Shown here in pieces: positions 9,836-19,359 of a stretch of DNA of 35,135 nucleotides. Below the pieces are notes generated by a model. That model was not told where the DNA came from, made no database searches, and saw nothing but the letters and a program-made list of their open reading frames with translations. Numbering within the stretch: position 1 is the stretch's first letter; every line of letters starts with the position of its first letter. Source of the stretch: Alphaproteobacteria bacterium (lineage in GTDB: Bacteria > Pseudomonadota > Alphaproteobacteria > DSM-16000 > Inquilinaceae). The stretch is taken from the NCBI GenBank assembly GCA_028281265.1, contig JANQKE010000214.1, positions 1 through 35,135 on the forward strand. Reading direction: 5' to 3'. The translations under genes and the position numbers were made by a program.

Positions 9836-11268
9836 GGCCGCTCTCCCGCGCCATCGGAATGGGCGAGCAGGCGCGCCGACAGCCCCGCAGCGGCCGCTTC
9901 GAAGGCTTCTCCGCGGGCGGCGAAACCGGCGAACTGGTCCCACGACGCGCAGGCCGGGGACAGCAGCACCACCGCCGAATCGACCCGGTCGGCGAGGGCC
10001 CGCGCATAGGCCGCCTCGACCGCGCGGGCGAGGGTCGCGTGCCGCTCGCAGGGCACGTGACCGTCGAGATAGGCGGCGAACATGTCTTGGCCTTCGCCGA
10101 TCAGAAAGGCCGCGCGGAGGCGGTTCCGATAGGGGTCGACCGGCTCCAGCCCGCCGGGTTTGGGCCGACCCCCGGCGATCCAGTAGATGGTGTCGTAGCT
10201 CGACAGCGCCTTGGCGGCGGCCTCGGCGTTCGTGGCCTTGCTGTCGTTGACGAAGACGATGCGGCCGCCGGTGGCCGAGGGCAGTTCTCGCACCCGTTGC
10301 TGGCGATGGGCCAGGCCCGGAAAGGTCCTCAGGCCCTCGGCCAGCACGTCGGCCGGCACGCCGATGGCCTGGGCCACGGCGTAGGCGGCACACGCGTTCT
10401 GCCAGTTGTGGGCGCCGGGCAGGCTCTTGGCCTCCCGCAGGTCGAGGACGGTCGCACCGGTGGTGCCATCGACCAGCCCGCCCGCCGGCGCGGAGATCCC
10501 TTTCGCCAACAGCCGGTCGGCCGAGATCGGCACCACCCGCAAGCCCCTGGCCGTGGCGCGATCCGCCACCCCTTGGGTCCAGACATCGTCGACGCCGACA
10601 ACCGCCGTCGCCCCGGCCGACAGGTGATGGATCAGCCGTTCCTTGGCCGCGCAATACGCGATCATGTCCGGGTAGCGGTCGAGATGGTCGTTGCTGAGGT
10701 TCAGGAACACCGCCATCGACCACCGGGGCGCGGTCAGCGTCTCGAGCTGGTAGGATGACACCTCCAGAACGGTCCAGCCGTTCGGACCGGGATCGGGCAG
10801 CGTCAGCGCGGCCGGGCCGAGATTGCCGCCGACCGCGTTCGCCACCCCGGCCTCGGTCAACAGATGGCCGATCAGCGCGGTGGTGGTGGACTTCCCGTTG
10901 GTGCCGGTGATCCCGATCAGCCGGGCGTGCGGCCGTGCTTGGGTCAGCAGATCGATATCGCCGACGATCGCTGCGCCGGCCGCCAGGCACGTCGCCACCG
11001 CCGGGTGGGGGGTGGGGTAGCTCCGCGGGATCCCGGGGCTCAACACCAGCCGGTCGATCCCCGCCGCCCCCTCCGCAACGATGTCGCGAAGGGCGAAGCC
11101 TTGCGCTTGGGCCGCGGCACGGCGGTCGGCATCGTCGTCCCAGACATGGACCGGCAGGCCCGCGGCGCGCAGCGCCGTCGCGGTCGCCAGGCCGGACACG
11201 CCCAGGCCGAGGACGGCATAGGACTGCCGGGGCAGGGGGCTGAGGATCGGGGCGGCAGGTCGAATCAC
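9832..11268 (-). CDS. murD: UDP-N-acetylmuramoylalanine--D-glutamate ligase MurD
   Basis: Second Mur ligase: adds D-glutamate to UDP-MurNAc-L-Ala. The 478 residues show the N-terminal GLGVSGLATA motif (21-30), the ATP-binding GTNGKST (122-128), a VFLNLSNDHLDRY stretch in the central domain and a C-terminal VVLLSPACASWDQF motif typical of MurD. The start is GTG at 11268, four bases after the mraY stop. It is encoded between mraY and ftsW as in most dcw clusters. Confidence 0.97.
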   Translation of the reverse strand: MIRPAAPILSPLPRQSYAVLGLGVSGLATATALRAAGLPVHVWDDDADRRAAAQAQGFALRDIVAEGAAGIDRLVLSPGIPRSYPTPHPAVATCLAAGAAIVGDIDLLTQARPHARLIGITGTNGKSTTTALIGHLLTEAGVANAVGGNLGPAALTLPDPGPNGWTVLEVSSYQLETLTAPRWSMAVFLNLSNDHLDRYPDMIAYCAAKERLIHHLSAGATAVVGVDDVWTQGVADRATARGLRVVPISADRLLAKGISAPAGGLVDGTTGATVLDLREAKSLPGAHNWQNACAAYAVAQAIGVPADVLAEGLRTFPGLAHRQQRVRELPSATGGRIVFVNDSKATNAEAAAKALSSYDTIYWIAGGRPKPGGLEPVDPYRNRLRAAFLIGEGQDMFAAYLDGHVPCERHATLARAVEAAYARALADRVDSAVVLLSPACASWDQFAGFAARGEAFEAAAAGLSARLLAHSDGAGERP

Positions 11269-11272
11269 GCCG

Positions 11273-12358
11273 TCACCGCAGCTTCAGCGTGGACAGGCCG
11301 ATCAGCGCCAGGATGGCGGCGATGATCCAGAACCGGATGACGATGGTCGGCTCCGCCCAGCCCTTCTTCTCGAAGTGATGGTGGAGCGGCGCCATGGCGA
11401 AGACCCGTTTGCCGGTCAGCTTGTAGCTCGCCACCTGGACGATGACCGACACCGTCTCCAGGACGAACAGGCCGCCGACGATCGCCAGCACGAACTCGTG
11501 CTTGGTGATGACGCTGATCGCACCCAAGGCCCCGCCCATCGACAGCGACCCGGTGTCGCCCATGAACACCATCGCCGGCGGGGCGTTGAACCACAGAAAA
11601 CCCAGGCCGCCGCCGATCAGCGCGCCGCAGAAGATCGCCAGCTCCCCCGTGCCGGCGACGTGGTGGATCTGCAGATAGTCGGCGAAGATCACGTTGCCGG
11701 CGAGATAGGCGATGAAGCCGAACACCCCGGCGGCGATCATCACGGGCACGATCGCCAGCCCGTCCAGCCCGTCGGTCAGGTTGACCGCGTTGGACGCGCC
11801 GACGATCACGAAGACCGCGAACGGGACCAGGAACCAGCCGAGCTGGATCAGCAGATCCTTGAAGAACGGCACCGCCAGCCCGGTGTCGAGCGGCGCGGGG
11901 GTGGCGGCGATGAACCAAAGCGTGGCGACCAGGGCCAGGGTGACCTGGCCGGCGAGCTTGAGCTTGCCCGGCATCCCCTTGGTGTTGCGCCTGGTCAGCT
12001 TGAGATAGTCGTCGACGAACCCCAGCGCCCCGAAGCCGACCGTCACCAGCAGCACGATCCAGACATAGGTGTTGGTGATGTCGGCCCATAGCAGGGTGGA
12101 CACCGCGATCCCGATCAGGATCATCAGCCCCCCCATGGTCGGCGTGCCGCGCTTCTTGAAGTGGGTTTCCGGACCGTCCTGGCGGATCGGCTGGCCTTCG
12201 CCCTGTTTGTTGCGCAGCCAGCGGATCAGCCCCGGGCCGATCACGAACGCGATCACCAGCGCGGTCAGCAAGGCCCCGCCGGTCCGGAACGTCAGGTACC
12301 GGAACAGGTTGAACAGGATGAACTCGTCGGCCAGCGGGGCCAGGAGGACGGGCAGCAT
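11273..12358 (-). CDS. mraY: Phospho-N-acetylmuramoyl-pentapeptide-transferase MraY
   Basis: Integral membrane enzyme that transfers phospho-MurNAc-pentapeptide to undecaprenyl phosphate, forming lipid I. The 361 residues contain about ten membrane segments. The signature elements are all visible: PTMGG (73-77), the metal-binding FVDDYLK with Asp116/Asp117, [23 protein letters not shown], and the HHHFEKKGW loop near the C-terminus. The ATG at 12358 lies 6 nt after the murF stop. Family-normal length. Confidence 0.98.
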   Translation of the reverse strand: MLPVLLAPLADEFILFNLFRYLTFRTGGALLTALVIAFVIGPGLIRWLRNKQGEGQPIRQDGPETHFKKRGTPTMGGLMILIGIAVSTLLWADITNTYVWIVLLVTVGFGALGFVDDYLKLTRRNTKGMPGKLKLAGQVTLALVATLWFIAATPAPLDTGLAVPFFKDLLIQLGWFLVPFAVFVIVGASNAVNLTDGLDGLAIVPVMIAAGVFGFIAYLAGNVIFADYLQIHHVAGTGELAIFCGALIGGGLGFLWFNAPPAMVFMGDTGSLSMGGALGAISVITKHEFVLAIVGGLFVLETVSVIVQVASYKLTGKRVFAMAPLHHHFEKKGWAEPTIVIRFWIIAAILALIGLSTLKLR

Positions 12359-12364
12359 CGCGGG

Positions 12365-13861
12365 TCAGACTCCCCATCCGGCGGCCAACCGGATCGGATC
12401 AGCAAAAGGGCGATCGATATCCCCCTCGCCGATCTCGGGTTCGGCCAGCCCTTGGATGGCCTGAACCACCGTCGCCATCCGGCTGCCCAGGGACCCCTTG
12501 ACCATGACGACGTCGCCGGGCTGCAGGGCCTGGACGACGAGCGCGGCGAGCCCGTCACTGTCGGCGGCGTAGCCGGCGCGCAGCCGTGCCGGCAGCGCCT
12601 CGTAGAGATGTGCGGACAGCGGGCCGCAGGCGAAGACCCGGTCGATATCCGCTTCCAGGATCGCGGTGGCGATCGCCCGATGCTCCCGGACACCGATGCC
12701 GCCGAGCTCCAGCATGTCGCCCAGAACGGCGATGCGGCGGCCGGCACCGTCGGTGTCGAGCCGGCCGAGCACGGCCAGCGCCGCCCGGACCGAGGGCGGG
12801 CTGGCGTTGTAGCTCTCGTCGATCAGGGTGATCGCGCCGGGTGCGTCGGCCCCGCGCAAGGCGATCCGCTGGCGCGCGCCGCGGCCCCGCCCCGGCTGGA
12901 TGCGGCCGAGCGCGCGGGCCGCGGCGGTCACGTCGGCCCCGATCGCCTTGACCGCCAACAGGACCGCCAGGCTGTTGATCACCCAATGCTTGCCCGGCGC
13001 ACCTAAGGAGTACTGGATGATCTCCCCGCGGATCGAGGCGGTGGCCGCGCTGGCGGTGGCGTGCAGGGAACAGTCGAGCAGCCGCGCATCGGCCTCGGCG
13101 TGCTCGCCGAACGACCAGATCCGTCCCAGGCCCTGGGCCCGGGCGTTGCCGACCAGACGGGCGAAGTGCGGATTGTCCCGGAACAGCACGGCCGTGCCGC
13201 GCGGTCCCATGCCGGCGAAGATCTCCGACTTGGCGTCGGCGATGCCCTCGATGTTCTTGAAGTTCTCGATGTGCACCGGCTCGATCGTGGTGATGATCGC
13301 CACGTCCGGTGCGGCGAGCCCGGACAGCGGCGCGATCTCCCCGGCGTGGTTCATGCCCATCTCGATCACCGCATAGGCGGCGTCCCGCGGCATGCGGGCC
13401 AGGGTCAGGGGCACGCCGATATGGTTGTTGAGGTTGCCTTGGGTGGCGAAGGTCGGCGCCTGCGGGCGAAGGGCGGCGAACAGCGCTTCCTTGCTGCCGG
13501 TCTTGCCGACCGATCCGGTGATCCCGATGACCCCGGCGTTCCCGCGCAGCCGGGACCGTCGTGCGAGGTCGCGCAAGCCCTCGAACGTGTCGTCCACGCC
13601 GAGCAGCGGCGCGTCGGTACCGACATGGGGCGGCACGCGGTGCACCATCGCCGCCGTGGCCCCCTTGGCCAGAGCCTGGGCGACATAGTCGTGGCCGTCG
13701 AAGCGCGGCCCTTCCAGAGCCACGAACAGATCTCCCGGCTTGACGGTGCGGCTGTCGATCGACACGCCGGAGACCTTCCAGCGGCCCGAGGCGACACCGG
13801 CGGTGGCCGTTGCGGCTTCGTCGGCGGTCCACAACGCGTTGGTCGCAGATTTCGGGGTCAC
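12365..13861 (-). CDS. murF: UDP-MurNAc-tripeptide--D-alanyl-D-alanine ligase MurF
   Basis: Fourth Mur ligase: adds the D-Ala-D-Ala made by Ddl, completing the pentapeptide. The 498 residues show the N-terminal DSRTVKPGDLFVAL motif (36-49), the ATP-binding GSVGKT (116-121; Ser-Val where MurC/D/E have Thr-His or Thr-Asn), EMGMNHAGEI in the central domain and DESYNASPPS in the C-terminal part, all typical of MurF. The start is GTG at 13861, overlapping the murE stop by four bases (GTGA). The protein is somewhat longer than E. coli MurF (about 450) because of small insertions and a C-terminal extension. Confidence 0.97.
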   Translation of the reverse strand: MTPKSATNALWTADEAATATAGVASGRWKVSGVSIDSRTVKPGDLFVALEGPRFDGHDYVAQALAKGATAAMVHRVPPHVGTDAPLLGVDDTFEGLRDLARRSRLRGNAGVIGITGSVGKTGSKEALFAALRPQAPTFATQGNLNNHIGVPLTLARMPRDAAYAVIEMGMNHAGEIAPLSGLAAPDVAIITTIEPVHIENFKNIEGIADAKSEIFAGMGPRGTAVLFRDNPHFARLVGNARAQGLGRIWSFGEHAEADARLLDCSLHATASAATASIRGEIIQYSLGAPGKHWVINSLAVLLAVKAIGADVTAAARALGRIQPGRGRGARQRIALRGADAPGAITLIDESYNASPPSVRAALAVLGRLDTDGAGRRIAVLGDMLELGGIGVREHRAIATAILEADIDRVFACGPLSAHLYEALPARLRAGYAADSDGLAALVVQALQPGDVVMVKGSLGSRMATVVQAIQGLAEPEIGEGDIDRPFADPIRLAAGWGV

Positions 13862-15330
13862 GCCTCTCCCTCCCCCAGATCGAACAGCATGCGACGGGCC
13901 ACCGTGGCGTCGTCGAACGGATGAACGGTGTGGCCGATGGTCTGGCCGGGCTCATGGCCCTTGCCGGCGATCACCAGCACGTCCTCGGGCCGCAGCAGGG
14001 CGATCCCGGCCCGGATGGCCTCGGCCCGGTCGCCGATCTCCATCGCGTCGGGGCAGCCGGTCAGAACCGACGCCCGGATCGCCGCCGGGTCCTCGGTGCG
14101 CGGATTGTCGTCGGTGACGATGGCCTGGTGCGCGAACGTGGCGACGGCTTGGCCCATCAGGGGCCGTTTGGTGCGATCGCGGTCGCCGCCCGCCCCGAAC
14201 ACGACGACCAGCCGGCCGGTCACATGCGGCTTTAGGCTCCTGAGCACGGTGGCCAGGGCGTCGGGTGTGTGCGCGTAGTCGACGAACACCGGCGCGCCGT
14301 TGGCACGTCGTCCGACCCGCTCGAGCCGGCCGCGCACGCCGCGCAGCCGGGCCAGCGCGTCGATCGCCGCATCGACATCGTCGGGCAGCACCGTCTCCCG
14401 GGCGGCCAGGACCATGCCCAGCGCGCACAGCGCGTTGTGGGCCTGGAAGGTACCCACCACCGGGATCGTCACCCGCACCTCGCGGCCGAACACCCATCCT
14501 TCGAGGGCGAGACCGGTCTCGGTCGGGGTCAGGGCGTCGAGTACGACCTCCCGGCCTTGCCGCCCATAGGTATTGACCCGCCGGCCGGCCCGGTGGGCGG
14601 CGGCGGTCAGGCCGGCCGCCTGCTCGGTGTCGGCGTTGATCACCGCGACCCCGCCGGGGCGCAGCACCTCGGTGAACAGCCGGGCCTTGGCGGCGAGATA
14701 GGCCGCCATGGTGCCGTGGTAGTCGAGATGGTCCTGGCTGAGATTGGTGAAGCCGGCGACGGACACGGTCACGCCGTCCAGACGGTACTGGTCGAGCCCG
14801 TGGCTGGACGCTTCCATGGCCAGATGCGTGGTGCCGTCGTCGGCGAGGTCCTTCAGCAAGGCGTGCAGGATTACCGGATCGGGGGTGGTCATCGCCCCGT
14901 CGATGCTGCGCGTCGGACTGATCACCCCCAGAGTGCCGAGGCTGGCGGCCGGCACTCCCAGCCGGTCCCAGAGCTGCTGGGTGAACACCGCCGTCGAGGT
15001 CTTGCCGTTGGTGCCGGTGACGGCGGCGACGGTCTCGGGCTGGCGGCCGTAGAAGGCGGCGGCGACCTGGGCGAACCGGCGCCGGGGCTCGTCGTCGGCG
15101 ATCAGGGTCGGCGTGCCGTCCAGGCCGGCCGGCAGCCGCGTTCCGGTCGGTGCCAGCACGGCAAGGGCGCCCTTGGCGACCGCCTCGGGGATGAAGTCGC
15201 GGCCATCGGCGGCGTGGCCGGGCAGGGCGGCGAACAGAAAGCCGGGCTCGACCTTGCGGCTGTCGGCGGTCAGGCCCGTGATCTTGGGCAGCCGTTTGAG
15301 GAACGGCCCGATATCGGGTTGAGCCATCAT
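13858..15330 (-). CDS. murE: UDP-MurNAc-dipeptide--2,6-diaminopimelate ligase MurE
   Basis: Third Mur ligase: adds the third-position diamino acid to the stem peptide. The 490 residues show DSRKVEPGFLFAAL (23-36), the ATP-binding GTNGKTS (106-112) and DYAHTPDAL (351-359). The specificity motif DNPR (408-411) in established work marks meso-diaminopimelate rather than lysine enzymes, so a Gram-negative DAP-type wall is expected. Two tandem ATGs occur (15330 and 15327); the first overlaps the ftsI stop as ATGA and is used here. Length is normal. Confidence 0.97.
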   Translation of the reverse strand: MMAQPDIGPFLKRLPKITGLTADSRKVEPGFLFAALPGHAADGRDFIPEAVAKGALAVLAPTGTRLPAGLDGTPTLIADDEPRRRFAQVAAAFYGRQPETVAAVTGTNGKTSTAVFTQQLWDRLGVPAASLGTLGVISPTRSIDGAMTTPDPVILHALLKDLADDGTTHLAMEASSHGLDQYRLDGVTVSVAGFTNLSQDHLDYHGTMAAYLAAKARLFTEVLRPGGVAVINADTEQAAGLTAAAHRAGRRVNTYGRQGREVVLDALTPTETGLALEGWVFGREVRVTIPVVGTFQAHNALCALGMVLAARETVLPDDVDAAIDALARLRGVRGRLERVGRRANGAPVFVDYAHTPDALATVLRSLKPHVTGRLVVVFGAGGDRDRTKRPLMGQAVATFAHQAIVTDDNPRTEDPAAIRASVLTGCPDAMEIGDRAEAIRAGIALLRPEDVLVIAGKGHEPGQTIGHTVHPFDDATVARRMLFDLGEGEA

Positions 15331-17111
15331 TGCGGTGCGAACCTCGCCAACAGGGTGTCTTCCGGCGTCAGCGGGACGAACAGCGCCGAGCGGATCTCGG
15401 GCCGGGTTTCGTCCATCGTCGGCACCCCCAGCATCGGGCCGATTCGGGCGATGATCCGGCCGACCGCGGGGGCTGCGACCCAGCCGCCGGTGGCGAAGCC
15501 GAAGGTCCGCCGCGTAGCCTGCGGCTCGTCGAGCATGACGAACACGGCGTAGCGCGGGTCGGTCATCGGGAACGCCGCGACGAAGGAGGAAATCCGGGCA
15601 TCCTCGGAGTATCCGCTGCCCGCGGGCTTCTCCGCCGTGCCGGTCTTGCCGCCCACGGCGTAGCCCGGCACGAAGGCGCTGTTGCCCGAGCCCTCGGGGT
15701 AGGCGACGTTCGCGTATAGGAGCCGCCGGAGGGTCGCCGAGGTCCCGGGCGCGATCACTTGCGTGCCCACCAGCGGCCGCTCCCCGTCGACCCCGCGGGC
15801 GAGCAGGGTCGGCGGATGCAACACGCCGCCATTGACCATGGCGGCCATCGCCGTCGCCAGATGGGTCGGCGTCACCGACAGCCCGTGGCCGAACGCCATC
15901 GTCATCGCTTCGAGCGGTCCCCAGTTGTTCGGCAATTGCGGGCTGCCGCTTTCGGGCAGCTCCAGCGGCAGCGGGTCGAGCAGGCCGAACCGCTCGAAAT
16001 AGCGTCGCTGCATCTCCCGGCCGAACCGTTCGTACAGACGCACCGAGCCGATGTTCGAGGAATGGACGAACACCTCCGGTACCGTCAGGAGCCGGTTCTC
16101 GCCGCGGTAGTCGCTGATCAGATGCCGGCCGAAGCGGATCGGCTCGGACGCATCGAACCGGTCGGTCAGCCGCACCGTCCCGGTGTCGAGCCCGATGGCC
16201 GTGTTGAACACCTTGAAGGTCGAGCCGAGCTCATAGGCGCCCAGGGTCGCCCGGTTGAACCCGGCCTCGCCTGCCAGGGACTCCCGGCGGTACGGATGGA
16301 AGTCGGGCAGGCTGACCAGCGACAGGACCTCCCCCGTCCCGACATCGAGGACCAGAGCCGCCGCCCCGATGGCGCTGAACTCGGCCATCGCGGCGGAGAC
16401 GATGTCGGCGACCACCCCCTGGACCCGCAGATCGATCGACAGGCGGACATCCTCGCCGGCGCTCAGCCGATCCTCGAGCGCCAGTTCCATGCCGCGGATG
16501 CCGGTCCCGTCGCTGTTGGTCAGGCCGGTGACATGGGCGACCAGCGGACCGGCCGGGTAAAGCCGGCGGTCGATGGGGGTGAAGTCGATCCCCGGCAGGC
16601 CGAGCCGGTTGATCCGGCTCTGCTCCCGGGGCGTGATCCCGCGCTCGATATAGGTGAACCGCCCGGGACCGCCGAGCGCCTCGACGAGGTCGGACCGGTC
16701 GAGATGCGGCAGGACTTCGCTGATCCGGTCGGCCGTGGCCTCGGTGTCCTGGACGAGCAGCGGATCGGCATAGAGATCGACGGCCCGCGCCGTGGTCGCC
16801 AGGACGTGGCCGTTGCGGTCGAGGAGCTGGCCCCGCACCGGCGCCTCTGCTTCTGCCGCGGCTTCGGCTTCGGTGCCGTGGGGGACCGGAAAGGCCATCA
16901 GCGCGACGAGCTGACCCGTGACCGCCACGAAGCAGACGGCGAACAGCACGGTGGCCAGGCGCAGCCGCCAGCGGAACAGCGCCATCAGCCGTTCCCGCCG
17001 GGCATGCGGGGTTTCGCCGACCGGCCCGGTCATGCCGAGCCAGGCTTTGGCACCGAACGGCAGCCGGCGTTGTCGCCGCGGACCGGCCGATGGGCGGGTG
17101 GGGGTCTTCAT
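15327..17111 (-). CDS. ftsI: Septal peptidoglycan transpeptidase FtsI (PBP3 type)
   Basis: Class B penicillin-binding protein that cross-links septal peptidoglycan, working with FtsW. The 594 residues begin with a basic cytoplasmic tail, then one membrane segment (about 51-73), a non-catalytic pedestal domain (about 90-220), and the transpeptidase domain. Catalytic motifs are intact: STFK (Ser297 nucleophile, Lys300), SSN (351-353) and KTGTAEKP (KTG at 489-491). The ATG at 17111 overlaps the preceding ftsL stop by four bases (ATGA). Length matches alphaproteobacterial FtsI. Confidence 0.97.
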   Translation of the reverse strand: MKTPTRPSAGPRRQRRLPFGAKAWLGMTGPVGETPHARRERLMALFRWRLRLATVLFAVCFVAVTGQLVALMAFPVPHGTEAEAAAEAEAPVRGQLLDRNGHVLATTARAVDLYADPLLVQDTEATADRISEVLPHLDRSDLVEALGGPGRFTYIERGITPREQSRINRLGLPGIDFTPIDRRLYPAGPLVAHVTGLTNSDGTGIRGMELALEDRLSAGEDVRLSIDLRVQGVVADIVSAAMAEFSAIGAAALVLDVGTGEVLSLVSLPDFHPYRRESLAGEAGFNRATLGAYELGSTFKVFNTAIGLDTGTVRLTDRFDASEPIRFGRHLISDYRGENRLLTVPEVFVHSSNIGSVRLYERFGREMQRRYFERFGLLDPLPLELPESGSPQLPNNWGPLEAMTMAFGHGLSVTPTHLATAMAAMVNGGVLHPPTLLARGVDGERPLVGTQVIAPGTSATLRRLLYANVAYPEGSGNSAFVPGYAVGGKTGTAEKPAGSGYSEDARISSFVAAFPMTDPRYAVFVMLDEPQATRRTFGFATGGWVAAPAVGRIIARIGPMLGVPTMDETRPEIRSALFVPLTPEDTLLARFAPQ

Positions 17112-17767
17112 TGCGAGCCTCCCACCCCGGTTCGAAAGGTGGCCAGCAGCATGCCGATCGGGTCTTCCGCCGGCCCGGGCGCCGTGCCGGCGGCAAGGGT
17201 CGGACGTGCCGAGACCGCGGGCGGCTGCGCCCGCGCGGCGAGCGGTCCGGCCGGTCGCACCGTTGCGGCCGGGCGCCGGTCCGGCAGCGGCGGTCGCCAG
17301 GCCGGTGCCGGTTCGGTCGTCCGCCCGCCGGGGTCGATGGCGCTGGCCAGTCGCGTCTGGGCGAGGCCCGGAGTCGGGATCGGAGCCCGGTCGACCGGGG
17401 CGACCGGCGGCGGACCGCTGCCGGGCCGGCGGGGCGGTGGCGGAAACCGCAGCGCGAGCGGATGGGTCTGGCCCTCGGCCAGCGGCAGGACGGGCGGAAC
17501 GGCGCTCGATGCGGTGATGATCCGGTCGCCCGCGACCGGGCCGATCGGCAGATAGGCATCGGCCAGGGTGCGCAGCCGGTCCGGCTGGTTCACATAGGCC
17601 CATTCGGCGACCAGCACGTCGATCAGCGCGTGCTCGCGGTCGATCTGGCGCTCGATCCGGGCGAGCTCGCCCTGGAGCCGCTTGGTTTCCATGGAGGTAT
17701 GGAACACGGCCGAACCGGCGGCCAGAGCGAGGCCGGCGGACACGACGATGGCCGTGAGCCGCTTCAT
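17108..17767 (-). CDS. ftsL: FtsL-like cell division protein with Pro-rich tail
   Basis: Probable bitopic divisome protein. The 219 residues open with a membrane segment (about 5-24), then a short coiled-coil-like stretch (KRLQGELARIERQIDREHA) followed by VLVAEWAYVNQPDRLRTLA. That last stretch matches the alphaproteobacterial FtsL pattern (EWA-x-L/V-N-x-P-x-RL). The position between rsmH and ftsI and the ATGA overlap with rsmH support FtsL. Oddly, about 130 further residues form a Pro/Ala/Arg-rich, low-complexity periplasmic tail. FtsL proteins are usually about 100-150 residues, so this tail is extra; it keeps an open frame right up to the overlapping ftsI start, so it is unlikely to be a frameshift artefact. 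Confidence 0.82.
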   Translation of the reverse strand: MKRLTAIVVSAGLALAAGSAVFHTSMETKRLQGELARIERQIDREHALIDVLVAEWAYVNQPDRLRTLADAYLPIGPVAGDRIITASSAVPPVLPLAEGQTHPLALRFPPPPRRPGSGPPPVAPVDRAPIPTPGLAQTRLASAIDPGGRTTEPAPAWRPPLPDRRPAATVRPAGPLAARAQPPAVSARPTLAAGTAPGPAEDPIGMLLATFRTGVGGSQ

Positions 17768-18732
17768 GCCGCGTCTCCCGCCCTGGTCCAGGCCGGTGCC
17801 TCGGTTCGGACGGCGGACCGCAGCTTGGCCGACCGCGCCCGCGGGTTCGTCGCGATCTCGGCCTGTCCGGCGGTGATCGGTCTGCGGTGGGCGAGCCGGA
17901 ACGTCGCCGGCCGATGCCCGGGTTCCGTGACAGGCAGATGGCGGGAGCCGCCGGCGCCGGCGCCGGACCGCTCGGTCAGGAAACGCTTGACCCGACGGTC
18001 CTCCAGGCTGTGAAAGCCGACGACCGCCAGTCGGCCACCCGGCTTGAGGATCCGTTCCGCTGCGTCGAGGCCGCGATCGAGCTCCCCCAACTCGTCATTG
18101 ACGTGGATGCGCAGGCCTTGAAACGCGCGGGTCGCGGGATCGATGCCGTCCTTGCTCTTGGGGACGACGGCTCGGATGGTCTCCGCCAGGTCGAGGGTGC
18201 GGGTGTAGGGCCGTTCGGCCCTGCGGGCGACGATCCGCCGCGCGATCCGCCGGGCGAACCGCTCTTCCCCCAAATGGAAGAAGACGTCCGCGAGTTCGGT
18301 TTCCTCGGCCGTGTTGACCACCTCCGCGGCGGTCGGGCCGTCCTGTCCCATCCGCATGTCGAGCGGGCCGTCGGTACGGAAGGAAAAGCCCCTGTCCGGG
18401 TCGTCGAGTTGCGGCGAGGACACGCCGATGTCCAGGGCGACGCCGTCGGCGGCATGGATCCCATGATCGGCCGCGAGCCGGTCGAGACCGCCGAAGCGGC
18501 CCCTGGCCAAGGCAAAACGGCCCGGATAGGCCGCAAGCACCGCCTCGGCCGCCGACCAGGCAGCCGGATCCCGGTCGATGCCCAGCACGCGGCAGTCCGC
18601 CGCGGCCAGCAGCGCCAGACTATAGCCGCCGCGACCGAACGTGCCGTCGATGATGACCTCGCCCGCGCTCGGCGTCAGAGCGGCCACCACCTCGGCGCAC
18701 AGCACCGGAACATGGATGCCCGGTCCGGTCAT
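17764..18732 (-). CDS. rsmH: 16S rRNA m4C1402 methyltransferase RsmH (MraW)
   Basis: SAM-dependent methyltransferase that N4-methylates C1402 of 16S rRNA in the decoding centre. The 322 residues start with the family motif HVPVLCAEVV (7-16) and the SAM-binding DGTFGRGGYS (29-38). They continue with DIGVSSPQLDDPDRGFSF, PLDMRM and the C-terminal VVGFHSLEDRRVKRF, all characteristic. The ATG at 18732 overlaps mraZ by four bases (ATGA). Second gene of the dcw operon, as in most bacteria. Confidence 0.98.
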   Translation of the reverse strand: MTGPGIHVPVLCAEVVAALTPSAGEVIIDGTFGRGGYSLALLAAADCRVLGIDRDPAAWSAAEAVLAAYPGRFALARGRFGGLDRLAADHGIHAADGVALDIGVSSPQLDDPDRGFSFRTDGPLDMRMGQDGPTAAEVVNTAEETELADVFFHLGEERFARRIARRIVARRAERPYTRTLDLAETIRAVVPKSKDGIDPATRAFQGLRIHVNDELGELDRGLDAAERILKPGGRLAVVGFHSLEDRRVKRFLTERSGAGAGGSRHLPVTEPGHRPATFRLAHRRPITAGQAEIATNPRARSAKLRSAVRTEAPAWTRAGDAA

Positions 18733-19184
18733 GAGCGCATCCCCGGCGCCGGCGGCAACTCGGTGTCGCTGACGCTGGCTTGCAGGCGGGCCTTGTGGGC
18801 GGCCAGACGCTCCGGATCCCAGAGTTGGAAGAACTTGCCCCGACCGACGAACAGGCCGATCTCCTGAAGGCCGGCCTGCTCCCGCATTCTCTGCGGCAGC
18901 ACGATCCGGCCGTCACCATCGACCTGGGTGATGTGCGGGGCCCCGAAATACTGCAGTTCCATCAGGTCCCGCTTGGGTGAGCCGATCGGCAACTGGTCGA
19001 TCCGGGCCTCGATCTCATCGAGATAGCTGTCGGACCACCCGTCGATCCCCCCGGTCTCCGGATCGACCCCGAGATACAGCTCCTGCGTGGGCTGGCGGGC
19101 CAGCACCGTGCGGTAGGACGCGGGCACCGAGACCCGTCCTTTCTTGTCCACACGGTTTTCGAAGCTGCCGACGAACCTGTTCAT
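18729..19184 (-). CDS. mraZ: Transcriptional regulator MraZ
   Basis: DNA-binding protein of the AbrB fold that in E. coli represses its own dcw operon. The 151 residues hold two SpoVT/AbrB-type repeats: one at the N-terminus (FENRVDKKGRVSVPASYR) and one in the second half (ITQVDGDGRIVLPQRMREQ). The ATG at 19184 has no strong Shine-Dalgarno sequence just upstream, which may mean modest translation. First gene of the cluster. Candidate operator repeats lie upstream over a promoter at 19338-19365. Confidence 0.97.
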   Translation of the reverse strand: MNRFVGSFENRVDKKGRVSVPASYRTVLARQPTQELYLGVDPETGGIDGWSDSYLDEIEARIDQLPIGSPKRDLMELQYFGAPHITQVDGDGRIVLPQRMREQAGLQEIGLFVGRGKFFQLWDPERLAAHKARLQASVSDTELPPAPGMRS

Positions 19185-19324
19185 GCTGATCGGTGAGAAC
19201 CGCCGGGGCGGGCGGCTCGCGCCATGCTCCCTCGCGCTTGGGGTGGATGCCGTTCTCCGGTTGTTCCGGGCTCGATCGATTGCCGGGATCGGCTGGAGTC
19301 GATTGGGCTAGAATGGATCAATCA

Positions 19325-19359
19325 CGGGAATTCATGGAGTATCATGGAACTTCGTGGGG
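19325..19359. promoter_or_regulatory. Candidate MraZ operator, TGGNN repeats every 10 bp
   Basis: Three TGGNN units stand exactly 10 bp apart on the plus strand: TGGAG (19335), TGGAA (19345) and TGGGG (19355). A weaker fourth, CGGGA, starts at 19325. E. coli MraZ is known to bind direct TGGGN repeats with 5-nt spacers, which is the same geometry. The units overlap the -10 and spacer of the predicted mraZ promoter, fitting autorepression. The repeats read on the strand opposite to mraZ, and only one matches TGGGN fully, so the assignment is an inference. Confidence 0.5.
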
